Assembly (NCBI GenBank): GCA_963971225.1
Contig: OZ020270.1
Coordinates: 26,597,123 to 26,661,122 of the forward strand
DNA from: Melieria omissa
Taxonomy: Eukaryota > Arthropoda > Insecta > Diptera > Ulidiidae
Direction of reading: 5' to 3'
DNA length: 64,000 nucleotides
This document shows positions 10,033 to 22,300 of the stretch, in pieces (within the stretch, counting starts at the first letter, position 1; every line of letters starts with the position of its first letter). A model generated the notes under the pieces. It was not told where the DNA came from and did no database searches. It worked only from the letters and a program-made list of their open reading frames with translations. The position numbers and the translations under genes were made by a program.

Positions 10033-10795
10033 TTAGTAAGAAACAGTAGAAAAACTCCATGCAACAGAAAAAAAGTGTTTTTTGTTGCGCTGTGTTATTA
10101 ATGTCTCGTTGCAAACTCTTAAGCCCAGAACCAGTTTCAGAAGAAAGAGCTGGTAAGTCAAAAGCATTAACTAAAATTCGTTTATTATTAAAGGCTTGGT
10201 TTAAATTAGTCCAAGCGAGCTCGAAACCTTCATTGGTGAGAGGGGACTTTCGAACTATTTATCTCGCTTCTCCGCTAGTTTTCTGAATGAGGTGATACAA
10301 TTTTTCGACATTACTCAAACGACTGTTTCTTATGTATATGGCCGTAAATAAATCGCGGAAAGTTGGCCAAGACGTATAGTCACCTTTAAAAATTTCAGTA
10401 TCGCAAGGCGGAAGTGCGATATTATTGGATGAAGTAGGCTCTGAAAAGGCAGAACCATCAAGAGTAGAAGTATGGCGAAGACCGGATGAAGCGATGTCGA
10501 AATCATGAATTCTCTTATTAATCTTCGCTAAGCATGAAACATATGTCCGATAGGTGCTAGTGTATTTCGCATCAACGACAGCGATATCATCTGCAGCACT
10601 TCTTTTAGTTTGTGATTCAAATTGAATTAGACACTTTTCATACTGTGCCTTTACGGTAGCCCACAACTCCTTTAGCTCGGAGCTTTGAATTTCCAAAGAA
10701 AATTTAGTATGACTATTAGAGGGAGTTTCCGTAAAGGCAATCTCAAATTTGAAAACACGATCAGAAGCACGGGTGAAATCGTCAAGTTTGGACAT
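10033..10795 (-). pseudogene. BEL/Pao gag remnant (copy II)
   Basis: Same fragment as in copy I, with the same start (ATG at 10795) and the same in-frame TAA after SGEAR near 10258. The shared stop shows the gene was broken before the unit was duplicated. Confidence 0.8.
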
Positions 10796-10854
10796 TTCGA
10801 TTTGAATAGAAGAAATCAAAATCAAAAAAGTAAAATCGAAGTAGCCAAAAATTT

Positions 10855-11252
10855 TGTGCGACACGAGATATAAAAAAGAAAACAATAGAAGATTAACTCA
10901 ACGCTTGCTTTATTATGGATTGTTACAATATTTCGCTTATGCACTTCAAAAATATAAATGCAGTTAATCGGTATCACAAGTAATTTGCGTTACGCAAAGA
11001 ATTGAATTTAAAAAAATTTATAGTTTTATGTGTCACCTCGTAGTTCAGTAGAAGGTGCACAATCACAGAACAAACAATATACAGAATGCGCATCTGGTGT
11101 AAAGAAAATTTTCTTTGCGGGTTCCAGCGGTAGGACCCGTTTGTTGATGCGGGGGAAGCAGTAAAGGGGACGAGAACGCACAGAGCGCGAGAGCGTAAGC
11201 TGAGAAGCTGCGACCGCGCACCACACACTGTGGTTGTTGTTGTTGGGCAACA
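10855..11252 (-). repeat. candidate BEL LTR (copy II)
   Basis: Same 398-bp TG...CA block upstream of the gag remnant as in copy I. Confidence 0.4.
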
Positions 11253-11373
11253 AAGCGATGTGCCATTTGCATGTTGCTGGTGGCCAGTGTGCTTACTTAA
11301 TTTTTCATTTATGTGGTAGACTCAGTGAAAAAAATGTGGTAGATTTGAATGAAATGTGATAGATTTTTTGTAT

Positions 11374-11782
11374 TGTACATTAATTGTATTGAAACGAAAA
11401 GGCACTCTGTGCTGTGCATGCACGCTTTTGCAAGCATACTTTTAGGCATGCACTTTGAAGTACAGCAAAACTGGTATAAATTCGCTTGGTATAGTCCGAT
11501 ATGGCAAGGATGGTTCTCGAAGAAATGGGCTGTGCGAGAATGGTCGAGCGCTTTCCAATTGGAAGTTGCAAGAAACTTCGGCGCGACAAGAAAACTGGTA
11601 TAAAAGCAGCAGTGGCAGCGCAAGAGGTCGAGTCTATGTTGAGCAAGCAAAGTGGTAACAAGTTTAGATACAAACAAAGTGTAAATCTGTAAATAAAGTT
11701 ATTGTTGATTTTTACTGAGTAATTGAAGTTGTTTTATTTTCAAAACCAATCCAAACGAACCTTTGAAGTAATTTTCGTAACA
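11374..11782 (+). repeat. solo LTR, D-related (copy II)
   Basis: Same 409-bp TGTACATT...CGTAACA block between GTAT duplications as in copy I. Confidence 0.85.
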
Positions 11783-11822
11783 GTATTTTAATGCATTTGT
11801 ACATTTATTGTATTTCGTGGTA

Positions 11823-14076
11823 CAGTGGACGTCGAATATAACGAATCTTGTGTTGTACCCCCAATATGTAAAATCGAAAAATTCGTTAAATCGATCGAAA
11901 TTTGTTTTGTTTTAAACCATTTTTCTTAAAGAAATTAGTCTCACATACTCAATTTAAAATAAATATCTTGTTTTATTCCAGTGTTTTTTAAATACATACA
12001 TATATGGCTATGTATGGACAGTGAAAAAGTCTTCGATTCGCGATTACCTCTTTACCGCAAGTAAACTTTTCTGTATGGCAATTTCCTGCACCTCTCTTAA
12101 CATAAATACTTTTGAGAACTCAATGTTATTTTGCACTGCCCATGTTATACACTTCTCTGCACAATTTTTTGCGTCTTCGTGCTTAAAATTTTGTGTAGAA
12201 TCATCAATATTGTCATCTGATTCTACGCCCAATTCTTCATCGCTTTCATTTGAATCGCAATCTATTGAAGGTATAGGATCAGTGTTGTTCCATTCGTTAA
12301 TATCAGGGATTGTGAGTGAACACTTGAAAGAAAATAAGAAAAAAATTAAAACCCCATAATTTGAAAAAGTCCATGCCATCCATTGCATCAGCTCCGATAG
12401 TGGAATGTCATCCTCTTCATCAAAATTTGCGGAATCTTCGTTTAAAATATTTCTCCAACTTTTTTTTATAGAATTTCCCAAGAAAGTGATAACAGAGACA
12501 CTGCATCAAAAATATCAATTTTCTTCAACGACGCTGAGATATTTTCTGTTCCAGCAGCAATAATTTGATTTAAAAGGGAATTTCTATAACGTAGTTTCAC
12601 GAGCCGTATAGCGTTTTGATCCATAGGCTGAATCAATGGAGTAACATTTCGTGGCATAAACATTACCCATATCAGTCCGTCATCAGTGACTTTAATGAGT
12701 TCATTTTTAGTTGGATGACTTGGAGCGTTATCCAAGATAAGTAGCACCTTTTTTGGTAAATTTTGTTCCTCCAAAAATTCGAGCACCTATAAAAGAATCA
12801 ATTGTTAACAAAAATGAAAAAAATAATTAAAACATTTTTACCAACCTGTGGAACAAAGTGATCAAAAAACCATTTTTTAAAGATGTATGTGTTCATCCAC
12901 GCAAACTTAGAACTCATGTAGTGCACTGGCAGCACCTTGTTTTTAAAAGGTCTCGGATTTTCAGATTTTCCAACAACCAAAAGCTTTATTTTCTTAGTAC
13001 CCGAAGCGTTAGCGCATGTTAACAATTTTAACCTTTCTTTGGTGATCTTTCTACCCGGTGCCAATATTTCTTCAGCATGCACGTAGGTTTTTTCTGGCAG
13101 CAGTTTCCAATAAATTCCGCTTTCATCGGCGTTAAAAATGGAATCTTCAGAAAGGTCATTCTTTTTTATTACATCTTTCAATTTTGTTTTACCCTTTCCG
13201 ACATGAAAATAACAGCCCGCTGTATGAATTGTATGGGCTGTAGTCCAATATATTTGACATTGTGACTGAAAGGGTGAAATGGATCCACATTCTCGACATT
13301 AGATGACAGTTTTTCGTCGGATTCCTTGAGAAGACGTATTCCGAAGGGTTTTTCGAATTTAGTCATCCAACCATCGCTATCATTAAAAGCGCCTTCGTAA
13401 AACTTTGAGTGGTATTTTTTAGCCATTGTCTTCAAAACAGCACCACTTATTGGAACATGATGCTGAGGCTGAGATAAAAACCACTTGTAAAGAGCCTGCT
13501 CCATCTTTGGAAATTCACTTTTTTTCAAAGATTTTCGCGATTTCGATTGATATCCTTTTTGAACACTTTTCACGATTTTAGATTTCATTTTTTTTATGGT
13601 AGAAATCGATGAACTCGGAACTCCATATTTTGCTGAGATCAGTTTCACTGGACTTCCCTTATCGCAGTCATCTAAAATCTTTATATTTTCGATTGCGATT
13701 GCGTTTTGTCATTTCTCTTGATTGATTGTTAACAGAAAAAACACGACCGAACGCGAAACAAATCAAGCGAAAGTGATCAGCAATGCATGCAAAAATTTGA
13801 GAATGTTGGTAACTTGATGTAAATTTGAAAGTTTTAACGCAACAAAAACAAAAGCCGGTAAGGTACCGTTCACTTAAAACCAAACATTCATTGTTATTGT
13901 AAAGAATGTAAATGCTCCAATAGAAACAAAAAATGGGAAACAACAAAAATATTCGTTATATCGAATAGCAAATTTCATTTTCGTTCGTAATATAGAACCA
14001 TCAATGGAAAAAATTTGGCCGTACGTTAAATCGAAAATTCGTTAAATGGGTAGTTCGTTATACTGGACGTCCACTG
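11823..14076 (-). mobile_element. pogo/Tigger-like transposon (copy II)
   Basis: Same inverted ends and TA flanks as in copy I; 2254 bp long because it keeps the 41-bp block missing from copy I and has lost 13 bp elsewhere. Confidence 0.9.
12044..13711 (-). pseudogene. pogo/Tigger transposase, broken (copy II)
   Basis: Same gene as at 2746-4385. The catalytic exon with FNADESG is complete here (12798-13181) and so is the DNA-binding part (13178-13648). A 13-bp loss between two TTTCCC repeats near 12478 shifts the C-terminal frame, which is a copy-specific fault. The N-terminal frame change and the 85-bp insert are shared with the other copies. Confidence 0.8.
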
Positions 14077-15002
14077 TATTTGTACATTAAGTGTATTTTA
14101 CGTTCTTCTATGCACTTTAACCTGTGCCGTGTTTCTTCCCATTGTTTTTTGTATTGTTTACAATATATATATTTTTTTTGGGAGCTTGGACTCGCAAATT
14201 TCAGCAGCAGGCACAACTTCGTGTGGTAAAACTTCGTCCCGTCCAAGCGCATTGCCATCGCCATGCGATATTCTAAAAAACTAAACGTTACTAAAAAAGA
14301 AAGGCAAAAAGTATTCAACTTTTTTAGAAATTTTTCCATTTTAATTGCACCTGCCGCCAAACAATTGTCAAACTGTCAACTATTTGTAGTGCACTGCTTT
14401 CGAAGTGATGAGAGTGCTACCACATACTTTTTTTTTGACAATTTCACTTATAATGTTCAGTTCAATTTATGTTCCACAAAAATGTGGTAGATTTTAAGCC
14501 CTCCGTGGTAGATGTGGTAGAAACTTGATTTGAAAAATAAATGTGGTAGATCTACCACATATGTGGTGGATCTAAGCACACTGGTGGTGGCTCGTGCTTG
14601 CTCTCTGCTTGCTTTTTTACAAACAAGAACAAGAAGTGGACAGGCAAATAGTATAAACACAACCAAGTCGTCGTGCGATATTTACGCTGCGAACGTACGC
14701 TGTCAAAATTAAAACACACAGCAGCAAATGTGATTGCCCACAACGACGACGACTGCGATATTCGACCGACGACCGGTCGTCCGACGATAGAACAAATTCT
14801 AATTTGGTCGCAGTCGTCGTGCGAACCAATCAGCTGTGCAGCTGTCAGCGGTGAAAAACGAAAAAACAAACAAACGAAAAATTGTGGTAAAATTTTGTGA
14901 TTTGTGGTTTTTTGAGGTTGCAAAGTTGTAAGTGGTTCAAATTTTAATAAAAAATTGTGCCAAATAATCTATTTTGTCTTTCCCTTTCGTATGTTTTAGA
15001 AA

Positions 15003-15794
15003 ATGGACAAGACGGAGCTCCTAATTGCGAAAGAAATCGTGCCCGCACTAGCAGTTGCGCTTCTGGTTAGAGTTGCAGGTGGTTTTGTGCTGCCGTGAAG
15101 GAATTTGGCTAATATTGCTGCCCCGAAAGTAGCAAAAGTCGTCGCCTGGACAAATCAAGTTTGCGCATATGGCAATACGCCCGTTAGTGTCCCGGTAGTG
15201 TTTGCCATCGAGCGCCTGGCAGAGCGGGTGCGCTCCGAGGAACTGGAGGTGGTGTGCGTGCCCACTAGCTTTCAGGCGAATCAGCCGATTGTCGGGCATC
15301 AGCTGCAGCTGGGCGATCTGGACCGGCATCCAAAGCTGGCCGTGGCCATCGATGGCGCCGACGAGGTCGATAGCGACATGGTACTGATCAAGGGCGGCGG
15401 CGGCTGTCTGCTTCAGGAGAAAATAGTGGCCGCCTGCGCGAAGCAGCTTATTGTCATAGCGGACTACACCAAGAACTCGCAGCGCCTGGGCGAACAGTAT
15501 GTTACAAGAAGGGGATTCCGATCGAGGTGGTGCCTATGGCATATGTGCCAATAAGGCAGCCCATTGCGGCCATGCATGGCGGTAGCCAAGGCGGGGCCGT
15601 GCGTCACGGACAATGGCAACTTCATACTTGACTGGCACTTTGAGCCGACAACGGTTTACGACTGGAAGGCGGTGAATGAAGATTTGCTGCTCATACCGGT
15701 CGTGGTCCAGACAGGTTTGTTCGTGGACATGGCAACGAAGGCGTATTTTGGTATATGTGGTGGTCTGTATTCGAATCTCATGTTTGTTTTGTAA
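15003..15794 (+). pseudogene. Rpi: ribose-5-phosphate isomerase A, broken (copy II)
   Basis: Same broken gene as at 5678-6469. The TGA and both frame changes are shared, so it was already dead before the unit was duplicated. I saw no copy-specific repair or added fault. Confidence 0.85.
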
Positions 15795-15931
15795 ACACGC
15801 TGCTTATTACAAACAAATAATAATAAATAAATCCTTAGCCAGGTATATGTCTTGATACAAATTGCTTTTAATCGCGCGATCCAATGAATCTCGGCAGCGG
15901 TTCTCGAGCGAGTAAGTGTTGCATTGCACCT

Positions 15932-16050
15932 TCAGAAGGACTTCTTGCTGCTCGTCGGCAGCAGACATTCCTTGGCGTAATTGAATAATGACAGCAGACC
16001 CTGTTTCTTGCCGCGCGAGAAATAGTTTGTGACCACATCGTGATTGTAAC
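15932..16050 (-). pseudogene. last exon of unidentified gene captured with Rpi (copy II)
   Basis: Same 38-codon exon with upstream acceptor as at 6607-6725. Confidence 0.5.
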
Positions 16051-16308
16051 CTATATACACATTCAGATTAACCGCCCTCAAAGTACAACAATAACGACGT
16101 ACCCATATGCTCGTTTTCTCGACTTAGCGAATTCATGTTGATTTCCTTCACTCAAAATAAAAGGCAATTGTGTGTTTGCAGGAATAATAGCTGATGCGAA
16201 TGTCGCATCATTCTGTTTAACTGTGCGTATTTTCACGACGACGACGCACTGCGTAATTTTTCGGTGCGAATAAATTCGCACGACGACTTGGTTGTGTTTA
16301 TGCTAAAA

Positions 16309-17056
16309 GTTTGCATAGAAATATTGATTGAGCGAACGCCAAGACGCATAAATAAGGTGGTAGCACTACGAAAAAAAATGCAATGCATTTTATTAGTTCT
16401 TTTGGTCTGTTTGTAAAATAGATGTTGTAAAAAGTACAAAGGGCTACAATGAAAATAAACATATGTGTAAAAATATTGGAACAACCAACCCGCCTTAAGA
16501 AAGTGATAATAAGTGGAAAACTATTGCTACAATGTTGTGCTAATTATCAAAGAAAAAAGTTTAATCAGTTCTGGCGCTGCAACTACCTATTGAATTTGCC
16601 TTGGCGATCGCTTTGTCAAATCAACCACCATTTCAATGTGCCCGAGTAAAGCCAAGCTGGCTTGCTGCGGAAAGCAACAACATTGCGTGTTGTTGTCGAA
16701 ATGAGAATAAAGCTCAAAACCATCGAATCTATGCGTGTACATGAATTCGCGCTTACTCTCTCGGTTCCCTTTACATTTTCCTCACCTTTGTTGCTTCCCG
16801 CCCGCGTCTGAAATGAAATCGCAAAATTATTTCAGATGTGCCTTCTGTATACTGTTTATTCTGTGGCACAATGCAGAAACGAATGCCGAAATGCCAAAAA
16901 AATGTATTCACGCAAGGCCTACTTGTGCTTTACTTTCATATGTGCGTAATTGTTAGTGCTTGGCAGCTATGTACATATGCACTAGTGGTTGTTGTTGCAC
17001 TACGGATGTGCACGTACAAGAGAAATAAAGAAAAAAAGCAAAGTCGCGAAAACGTA
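16309..17056. other. spacer before P-like element (copy II)
   Basis: Same unassigned spacer as 6984-7732; it shares several substitutions with copy III and not with copy I. Confidence 0.5.
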
Positions 17057-17166
17057 GCACTGAGCATGGTACAATAACAAGGTATGCCAAGTAGACAAAT
17101 CTGCCTCTTTTTTCGTTTGTTTACATTTGGAAATGCTGTCAAACAGAGATACTGGAGTTGCGTGTA

Positions 17167-17603
17167 AGTTAGCACGTAAGCATATCCACACCCCGCACAT
17201 CCCGCATCACGCAACACAACGAACGACCGTGGCAGGAATTCTCAAATAACAGCGCGGGCAATACCACCATGCCAGCGGTGGTCAATAACCAACCATGGCA
17301 AATAATGCTACATCAGCGCTATGGAACGTCGAGCGGATGCGCGTGCGGGCACTGACTTCAGCGAATACGGCGGCAGCGACGGCGATGGTGACAGCGGCAA
17401 GACTGCGGCAGTTGGATTAAATTTAGTTAGTCGTAATTTGACTGTAAAATCTACCGGTTGCCCTTCGGCAGAATAAAATCACTTTTTTATAAATTCCACA
17501 TAGTGGAAAGTAACTGCTGCGTTTGATTAAATCTTAACTAAATAGCTTTTTTATAAATTCCACATAGTGGAAGGTAACTGCTGTGTTTGATCAAATCTTA
17601 ACT
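17167..17603 (+). repeat. gypsy A 5' LTR
   Basis: 437 bp, AGTTAGCACG...AATCTTAACT. The right third is a tandem duplication of about 60 bp (two copies of CTTTTTTATAAATTCCACAT with the following bases through CTTAACT), so the terminal sequence occurs twice. Confidence 0.95.
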
Positions 17604-17620
17604 GGCGCCCAACGTGGGGC
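17603..17620 (+). promoter_or_regulatory. primer-binding site, tRNA-Lys
   Basis: TGGCGCCCAACGTGGGGC directly after the LTR is complementary to the 3' end of insect tRNA-Lys(CUU), overlapping the final T of the LTR. Confidence 0.85.
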
Positions 17621-17995
17621 CACACACAAAAAAGTCCCGGTAAAGGACAGTTAGAAGTGGCCCGAGTGCACGAACCCGCGAGTGCAAAAAAACAAACAAA
17701 AACAATTTTCAAAAACTAAAAAACAAAAAACATTCAAACAAAAGTAAACAATCGTGTAAAAATTAAATCAACAGTGCAACGATAGAACAGAAACAAAGAA
17801 AGAACGGAGAAATTTACACAACGAAAAAGTAAACAATCGTGCAAAAAATCAAACCTAAAGTGCAAAAGAACATAAGGCATTGCACGCCAAGCCGAGGCGT
17901 CGCCAACGAGGGAAAACTGCAGGACCGGAGCAATCAACAATAGGAAGAATTTGGAGTGGAATTTTATTGGACTTTCGAATTTTATTACACCGAGC

Positions 17996-18024
17996 ATGCT
18001 TTCGTTCATTAGAATTATGTAAGT
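17996..18024 (+). promoter_or_regulatory. upstream ATG and candidate env splice donor (gypsy A)
   Basis: An ATG at 17996 opens a tiny upstream frame of eight codons that stops at 18020-18022. Within it lies a consensus donor, GTAAGT, at 18019. Env of this element class is made from a spliced RNA. This donor and the acceptor at 22388-22389 have compatible phase and would place a hydrophobic leader on Env. The splice itself is inferred. Confidence 0.6.
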
Positions 18025-18099
18025 GAAGTGCCCAGCAACGATTTAAAACGATTTCATTTCAATATAGTTTTTCAATAAAATTTTTAAAAATTGTTTTCA

Positions 18100-19359
18100 A
18101 TGGAGGTACAAGTAGTTCAGCAGTTGCTAAACGCGGCTATAAAAGCCGCAACAGAGCAAACTAGGGCCGAATTCCGGGCTACCGTAGACGACCTGACTAA
18201 TAGACTGGCTACCCTAGAGACCCCTACGGCAATCGTCGAATACGAACCAGTGACGATCAGGGACGGCGTAGACTGCGACGAGTCGTTGGACTTGGTGAAG
18301 TCTCTGCCTGAATTCCGCGGGGAACAGCTGCATTATGTCTCTTGGAGACAGGCAGCACATGCTGCCTACAAAATTTTTGAAAGATTCGAGGGCAGCTCCC
18401 GTCATTATCAGGCAGTGGCTATCATACGGAACAAGATTGTAGGGGCTGCCGACACAGTACTAGCGTCCTTCAACACCGTTCTGAATTTTGGGGCAATTAT
18501 AGCCAGGCTGGACTCCACGTACGCAGACAAGAGGCCGGTGAACTTGATAGAGCAGGAAATGTCCACATTACGTCAGGGTAGGCTTTCTATAACGGAATTT
18601 TATGACGAGGTGGAGAAGAAGCTGACATTGATAGTTAATAAAACTATCATGACTTATGGGGAGCAAAGGGACCTCATAAAATCCCTGAACAGGAAGTATA
18701 GGGAAGATGCGCTCCGAGTCTTCATTTCGGGGCTTAACAGGCCTTTGTGTGACATTCTATTTTCATCAAGACCCGCTGATATGCCTACGGCTTTAGCCCT
18801 CGCACGGGAGCTGGAAGCCAACCAGGCCCGCTCTTCATTTGCCCAGTCATTCTTAAACCGAACCGAACAACTTTCAAGGCCTAGACCAAACCAATTTAGC
18901 AATCTCCCGCATTATCGGAAGTTGGAAGTCGGACGACAGGCTGCAACACCAATGGAGGTCGATCCATCACTGTCATACTTCAGGCAGAATAGGCCAGCAC
19001 CACGGCCACCGGTACCTCAAAATCAGGGAAACTACCTTAGGCCCACTCCGGGTCCTTTCGTACAAAGGAACCCTTTCAATGGACGTCCAGTGCCAGAATG
19101 GCATGATCAAGAGAGGGCTCAAAAGAGGCGCAATGAAAGCGATAGACAGCCAATTCCGAAACTGCAACGTATAAACCACGTACGGGCTCAAGAACAAGAT
19201 GACGACCACCAATATGAAGGTCTCCAGACTTATGACGCCTACGACGAAGGCGAACAACCCGACGATTACTACACCAATCAAGAGACGGACGAGATAAATT
19301 TTTTAGGAACAGATCGCTCCTACCCTATGTCAGCAGGACATTCGCAGGAGGGAAACTAA
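18100..19359 (+). CDS. gag: Gag of gypsy A
   Basis: A 419-residue Gag starting at the ATG MEVQVVQQ, the first ATG that opens the long frame. It corresponds to the capsid region of errantivirus Gags (segments such as YVSWRQAAHAAY and LDSTYADKRPVNLIE align with element C Gag at 48160). It has no CCHC zinc knuckle. The C-terminal third is rich in Arg, Pro and Gln and would bind RNA, and the tail is acidic (EGEQPDDYY). Gag would assemble the particle in the cytoplasm. The frame ends just after a TTTTTTA slip site; pol lies in the -1 frame. Copy B at 40698-41957 is almost identical. Confidence 0.9.
   Translation: MEVQVVQQLLNAAIKAATEQTRAEFRATVDDLTNRLATLETPTAIVEYEPVTIRDGVDCDESLDLVKSLPEFRGEQLHYVSWRQAAHAAYKIFERFEGSSRHYQAVAIIRNKIVGAADTVLASFNTVLNFGAIIARLDSTYADKRPVNLIEQEMSTLRQGRLSITEFYDEVEKKLTLIVNKTIMTYGEQRDLIKSLNRKYREDALRVFISGLNRPLCDILFSSRPADMPTALALARELEANQARSSFAQSFLNRTEQLSRPRPNQFSNLPHYRKLEVGRQAATPMEVDPSLSYFRQNRPAPRPPVPQNQGNYLRPTPGPFVQRNPFNGRPVPEWHDQERAQKRRNESDRQPIPKLQRINHVRAQEQDDDHQYEGLQTYDAYDEGEQPDDYYTNQETDEINFLGTDRSYPMSAGHSQEGN
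19299..19305 (+). promoter_or_regulatory. -1 frameshift site TTTTTTA (gypsy A)
   Basis: In the gag frame the bases read AAT TTT TTA, giving the heptamer T TTT TTA in the phase needed for a -1 shift. The pol frame is open from 19305 onward and reaches the protease DTG motif about 22 codons later. Confidence 0.8.
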
Positions 19360-22300
19360 AATTTCTGATTGACACAGGTCCTGCAAAGAATTATGTAAAA
19401 AATCTTAGTGGCCTTAAGGGTATCAAAGCGGTCAAAAGCCCTTTTGCTGTTAAAACACTTCACGGCACCGACATAATTCGCCAAAAGTGCACCATAAACA
19501 TTTTTGGCAAAACTACTGACTTTTTCATTTTACCCTCGCTACAAACATTCGACGGCATTATAGGTTTTGATTTCCTTAGAGAAATAAATGCTAAACTGGA
19601 CTTGAAAAAGGGAACCCTCTATTATGAAGGCGGAGAGGAGATACTGATGTACTTCTACTGCCAGGACGTTAATAGCGTAATGGCAATCCCAAACTATAAC
19701 GAAAAACTCTCTCGGCTACTCAAGGAACAATCCGGAGTTTTCGCTGACCCAACAGAATCGCTGCCATACAACACAACAGTGGTGGCAACGATCAGGACGA
19801 CCGACAACGAACCGGTTTACTCAAAGACCTACCCCTATCCCATGGCTGCGACCGAGTTTGTCAACAATGAGGTGGCCAGCTTTCTACGAGACGGCATAAT
19901 TAGGCCATCACGTTCCCCGTACAACAATCCAATATGGGTCATTGATAAAAAGGGCACAACAGAGACAGGGGAACGGAAGTTGAGGTTGGTCATCGATTTC
20001 AGGAAGCTTAACCAGAAAACAGTATCGGATAGGTATCCCATTCCGGACACTTCCGTCATCCTCGCTAACTTGGGCAAGTCCACCTTCTTCACGACCCTGG
20101 ATCTCAAATCGGGGTTCCACCAAATCAAGCTAGCAGAACGCGACAGGGAGAAAACAGCATTCTCTGTCAATAATGGCAAGTATGAATTCTGCCGACTGCC
20201 ATTCGGACTTAAAAATGCTCCAAGCATTTTTCAGCGAGCTATTGACGATGTTCTAAGAGATGAGATTGGCAAGTGTTGCCACGTTTACATCGACGATGTG
20301 ATCATCTTCTCTGAAAACGAGGACCAACACATCAACGATGTAGGCCGCATTCTCGAAAAGCTTTTCGCGGCAAATATGAGGGTGTCATTGGAGAAGACGA
20401 AATTCATGAGAAGGGAGGTGGAATTCCTCGGATTTCTTGTCTCCGAGGATGGGATAAGAACTTGCCCGGACAAAGTGCGAGACATCCTGAATTACGAAAC
20501 CCCACAGACTCTACGTAGCCTACGATCGTTTCTGGGACTATCGGGGTATTACCGACGATTTGTGAAAGACTACGCAGCTATCGCCAAACCGCTGACGAAG
20601 TACCTGCGTGGCGAGAACGGGAACATCGGAGCCAATCGGTCCAAAAACGTTCGTATCCAGCTCGACGAAGAGACACTGAGAGCTTTCAACAAAATCAAGG
20701 AAATTCTCGCCTCCGAGGACGTCCTCTTACTTTATCCCGACTACGCTAAACCCTTCGAACTGACCACTGACGCGTCCTCGCACGCATTGGGCGCAGTCCT
20801 GTCCCAGGGGGGTCGACCCATAACCATGATCTCCCGTACCTTGTCCGCAACTGAGGAAAACTACGCTACCAATGAGCGTGAGCTCTTGGCGATAGTGTGG
20901 TCTCTGCAAAAACTAAGAAATTACCTCTATGGTGCTAGGCAACTTAACATCTATACGGACCACCAACCTCTCACCTTTGCCATATCGGATAAGAATCCGA
21001 ATGCTAAGCTTAAACGGTGGAGAGCGTTCGCAGAGGAATTTGCACCAAATTTTTTCTACAAGCCAGGTAAAGCGAATGTCGTGGCGGATGCACTGTCCCG
21101 CCAACATGTCAATGCGTTAGAGGACTCAAGCGCCTCCTCCGCTACAGTGCACAGCGAGGAATCATTGACGAAGGCCATCCCCACAATTGCAAACCCCATC
21201 AACTGCTTCAAGAATCAGCTTATTCTGGAGGAAGGACGGACACCAACAAAAAGGACGACAATTCTATTCAGGTCCCAGACCAGACATCATATTACGTTTA
21301 GCAATATAAACGATCTTTTATCCACCATTAAGGAATGTGTTAACCCCAATGTGGTCAATGGACTACTATGTGACATGCCCGTCCTGGCACAAATTCAGAA
21401 TGAGTTACTTACGATGTTTCCTGGCGTTAGATTTCTCCATACTTCAAAACAAGTAATGGATGTCTTTAATGAAAGCGATCAAAGGGAAATTCTGGAAACA
21501 GGACACAACAGGGCTCACCGTTCTGCGCGTGAAAATTTGCAGCAAATACTAGGCGAGTATTTTTTCCCCAACATGCGAAAAAGATTGAAGGAATTGGTTT
21601 CAACCTGTACGGTCTGCTGTGAAGCCAAGTATCAGCGCCACCCTCCCAGACCAACAGTAGATAGCTCCCCAATTCCCCAATACCCCGGCGAAATCTTACA
21701 TATTGACATCTACTCGACGGACAAAAAGCACTTCCTGACGTGTGTGGACAAATTTTCTAAGTTTGCTATTGTCTCCCCCATAAATTCGAGGTCAATAGTT
21801 GACATAAAAGAACCCATCCTACAAATCCTTAACTTTTTCAAGAATACAAAAACCGTAGTTTGCGACAACGAAAAATCCCTAAACTCTCAAACAGTGAAAT
21901 CCTTATTGAGGGATCACTTTGCAATAGATATATTTACAACACCCCCGCACCATAGTACCACTAACGGCCAAGTCGAGCGATTTCACAGTACTCTATCAGA
22001 AATCGCTCGATGCGTTAAGATGACCCAAGGGCTGAACGCCACCTCGGATTTAATCTTGCTTGCCACGTCCAAATATAACCGATCGGTCCATCATGTCACG
22101 GGACAAAAGCCCATAGACATAATTCACTCTATCCCAAATGCCCTTAAAGAGGAAATTAAAACCAGAATCAGCAAGGCACAGGAAAAAGACTTAGAACGAT
22201 GCAACAGGGACCGGATAACAAAAATGTTCCAACCGGGGGATAAAGTCTTCATTAAAACCAATAGACGAATAGGAAATAAGTTTACGAAGCTCTACGTAGA

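Larger units (their letters stand above)
11285..14583. mobile_element. hAT-1 (copy II)
   Basis: CAGTGTGCTTA and TAAGCACACTG ends as in copy I, containing the solo LTR and the pogo element. Confidence 0.8.
14649..16305. mobile_element. TIR element carrying captured Rpi segment (copy II)
   Basis: Same ends and AAA duplication as at 5324-6980, same length (1657 bp), and nearly identical cargo. Confidence 0.8.

Noticed and set aside
18973..19281. 102-codon hydrophobic minus-strand frame in gag, mirrored at 41571
   Set aside because: A shadow of the Pro/Gln-rich gag coding strand, with no independent support.
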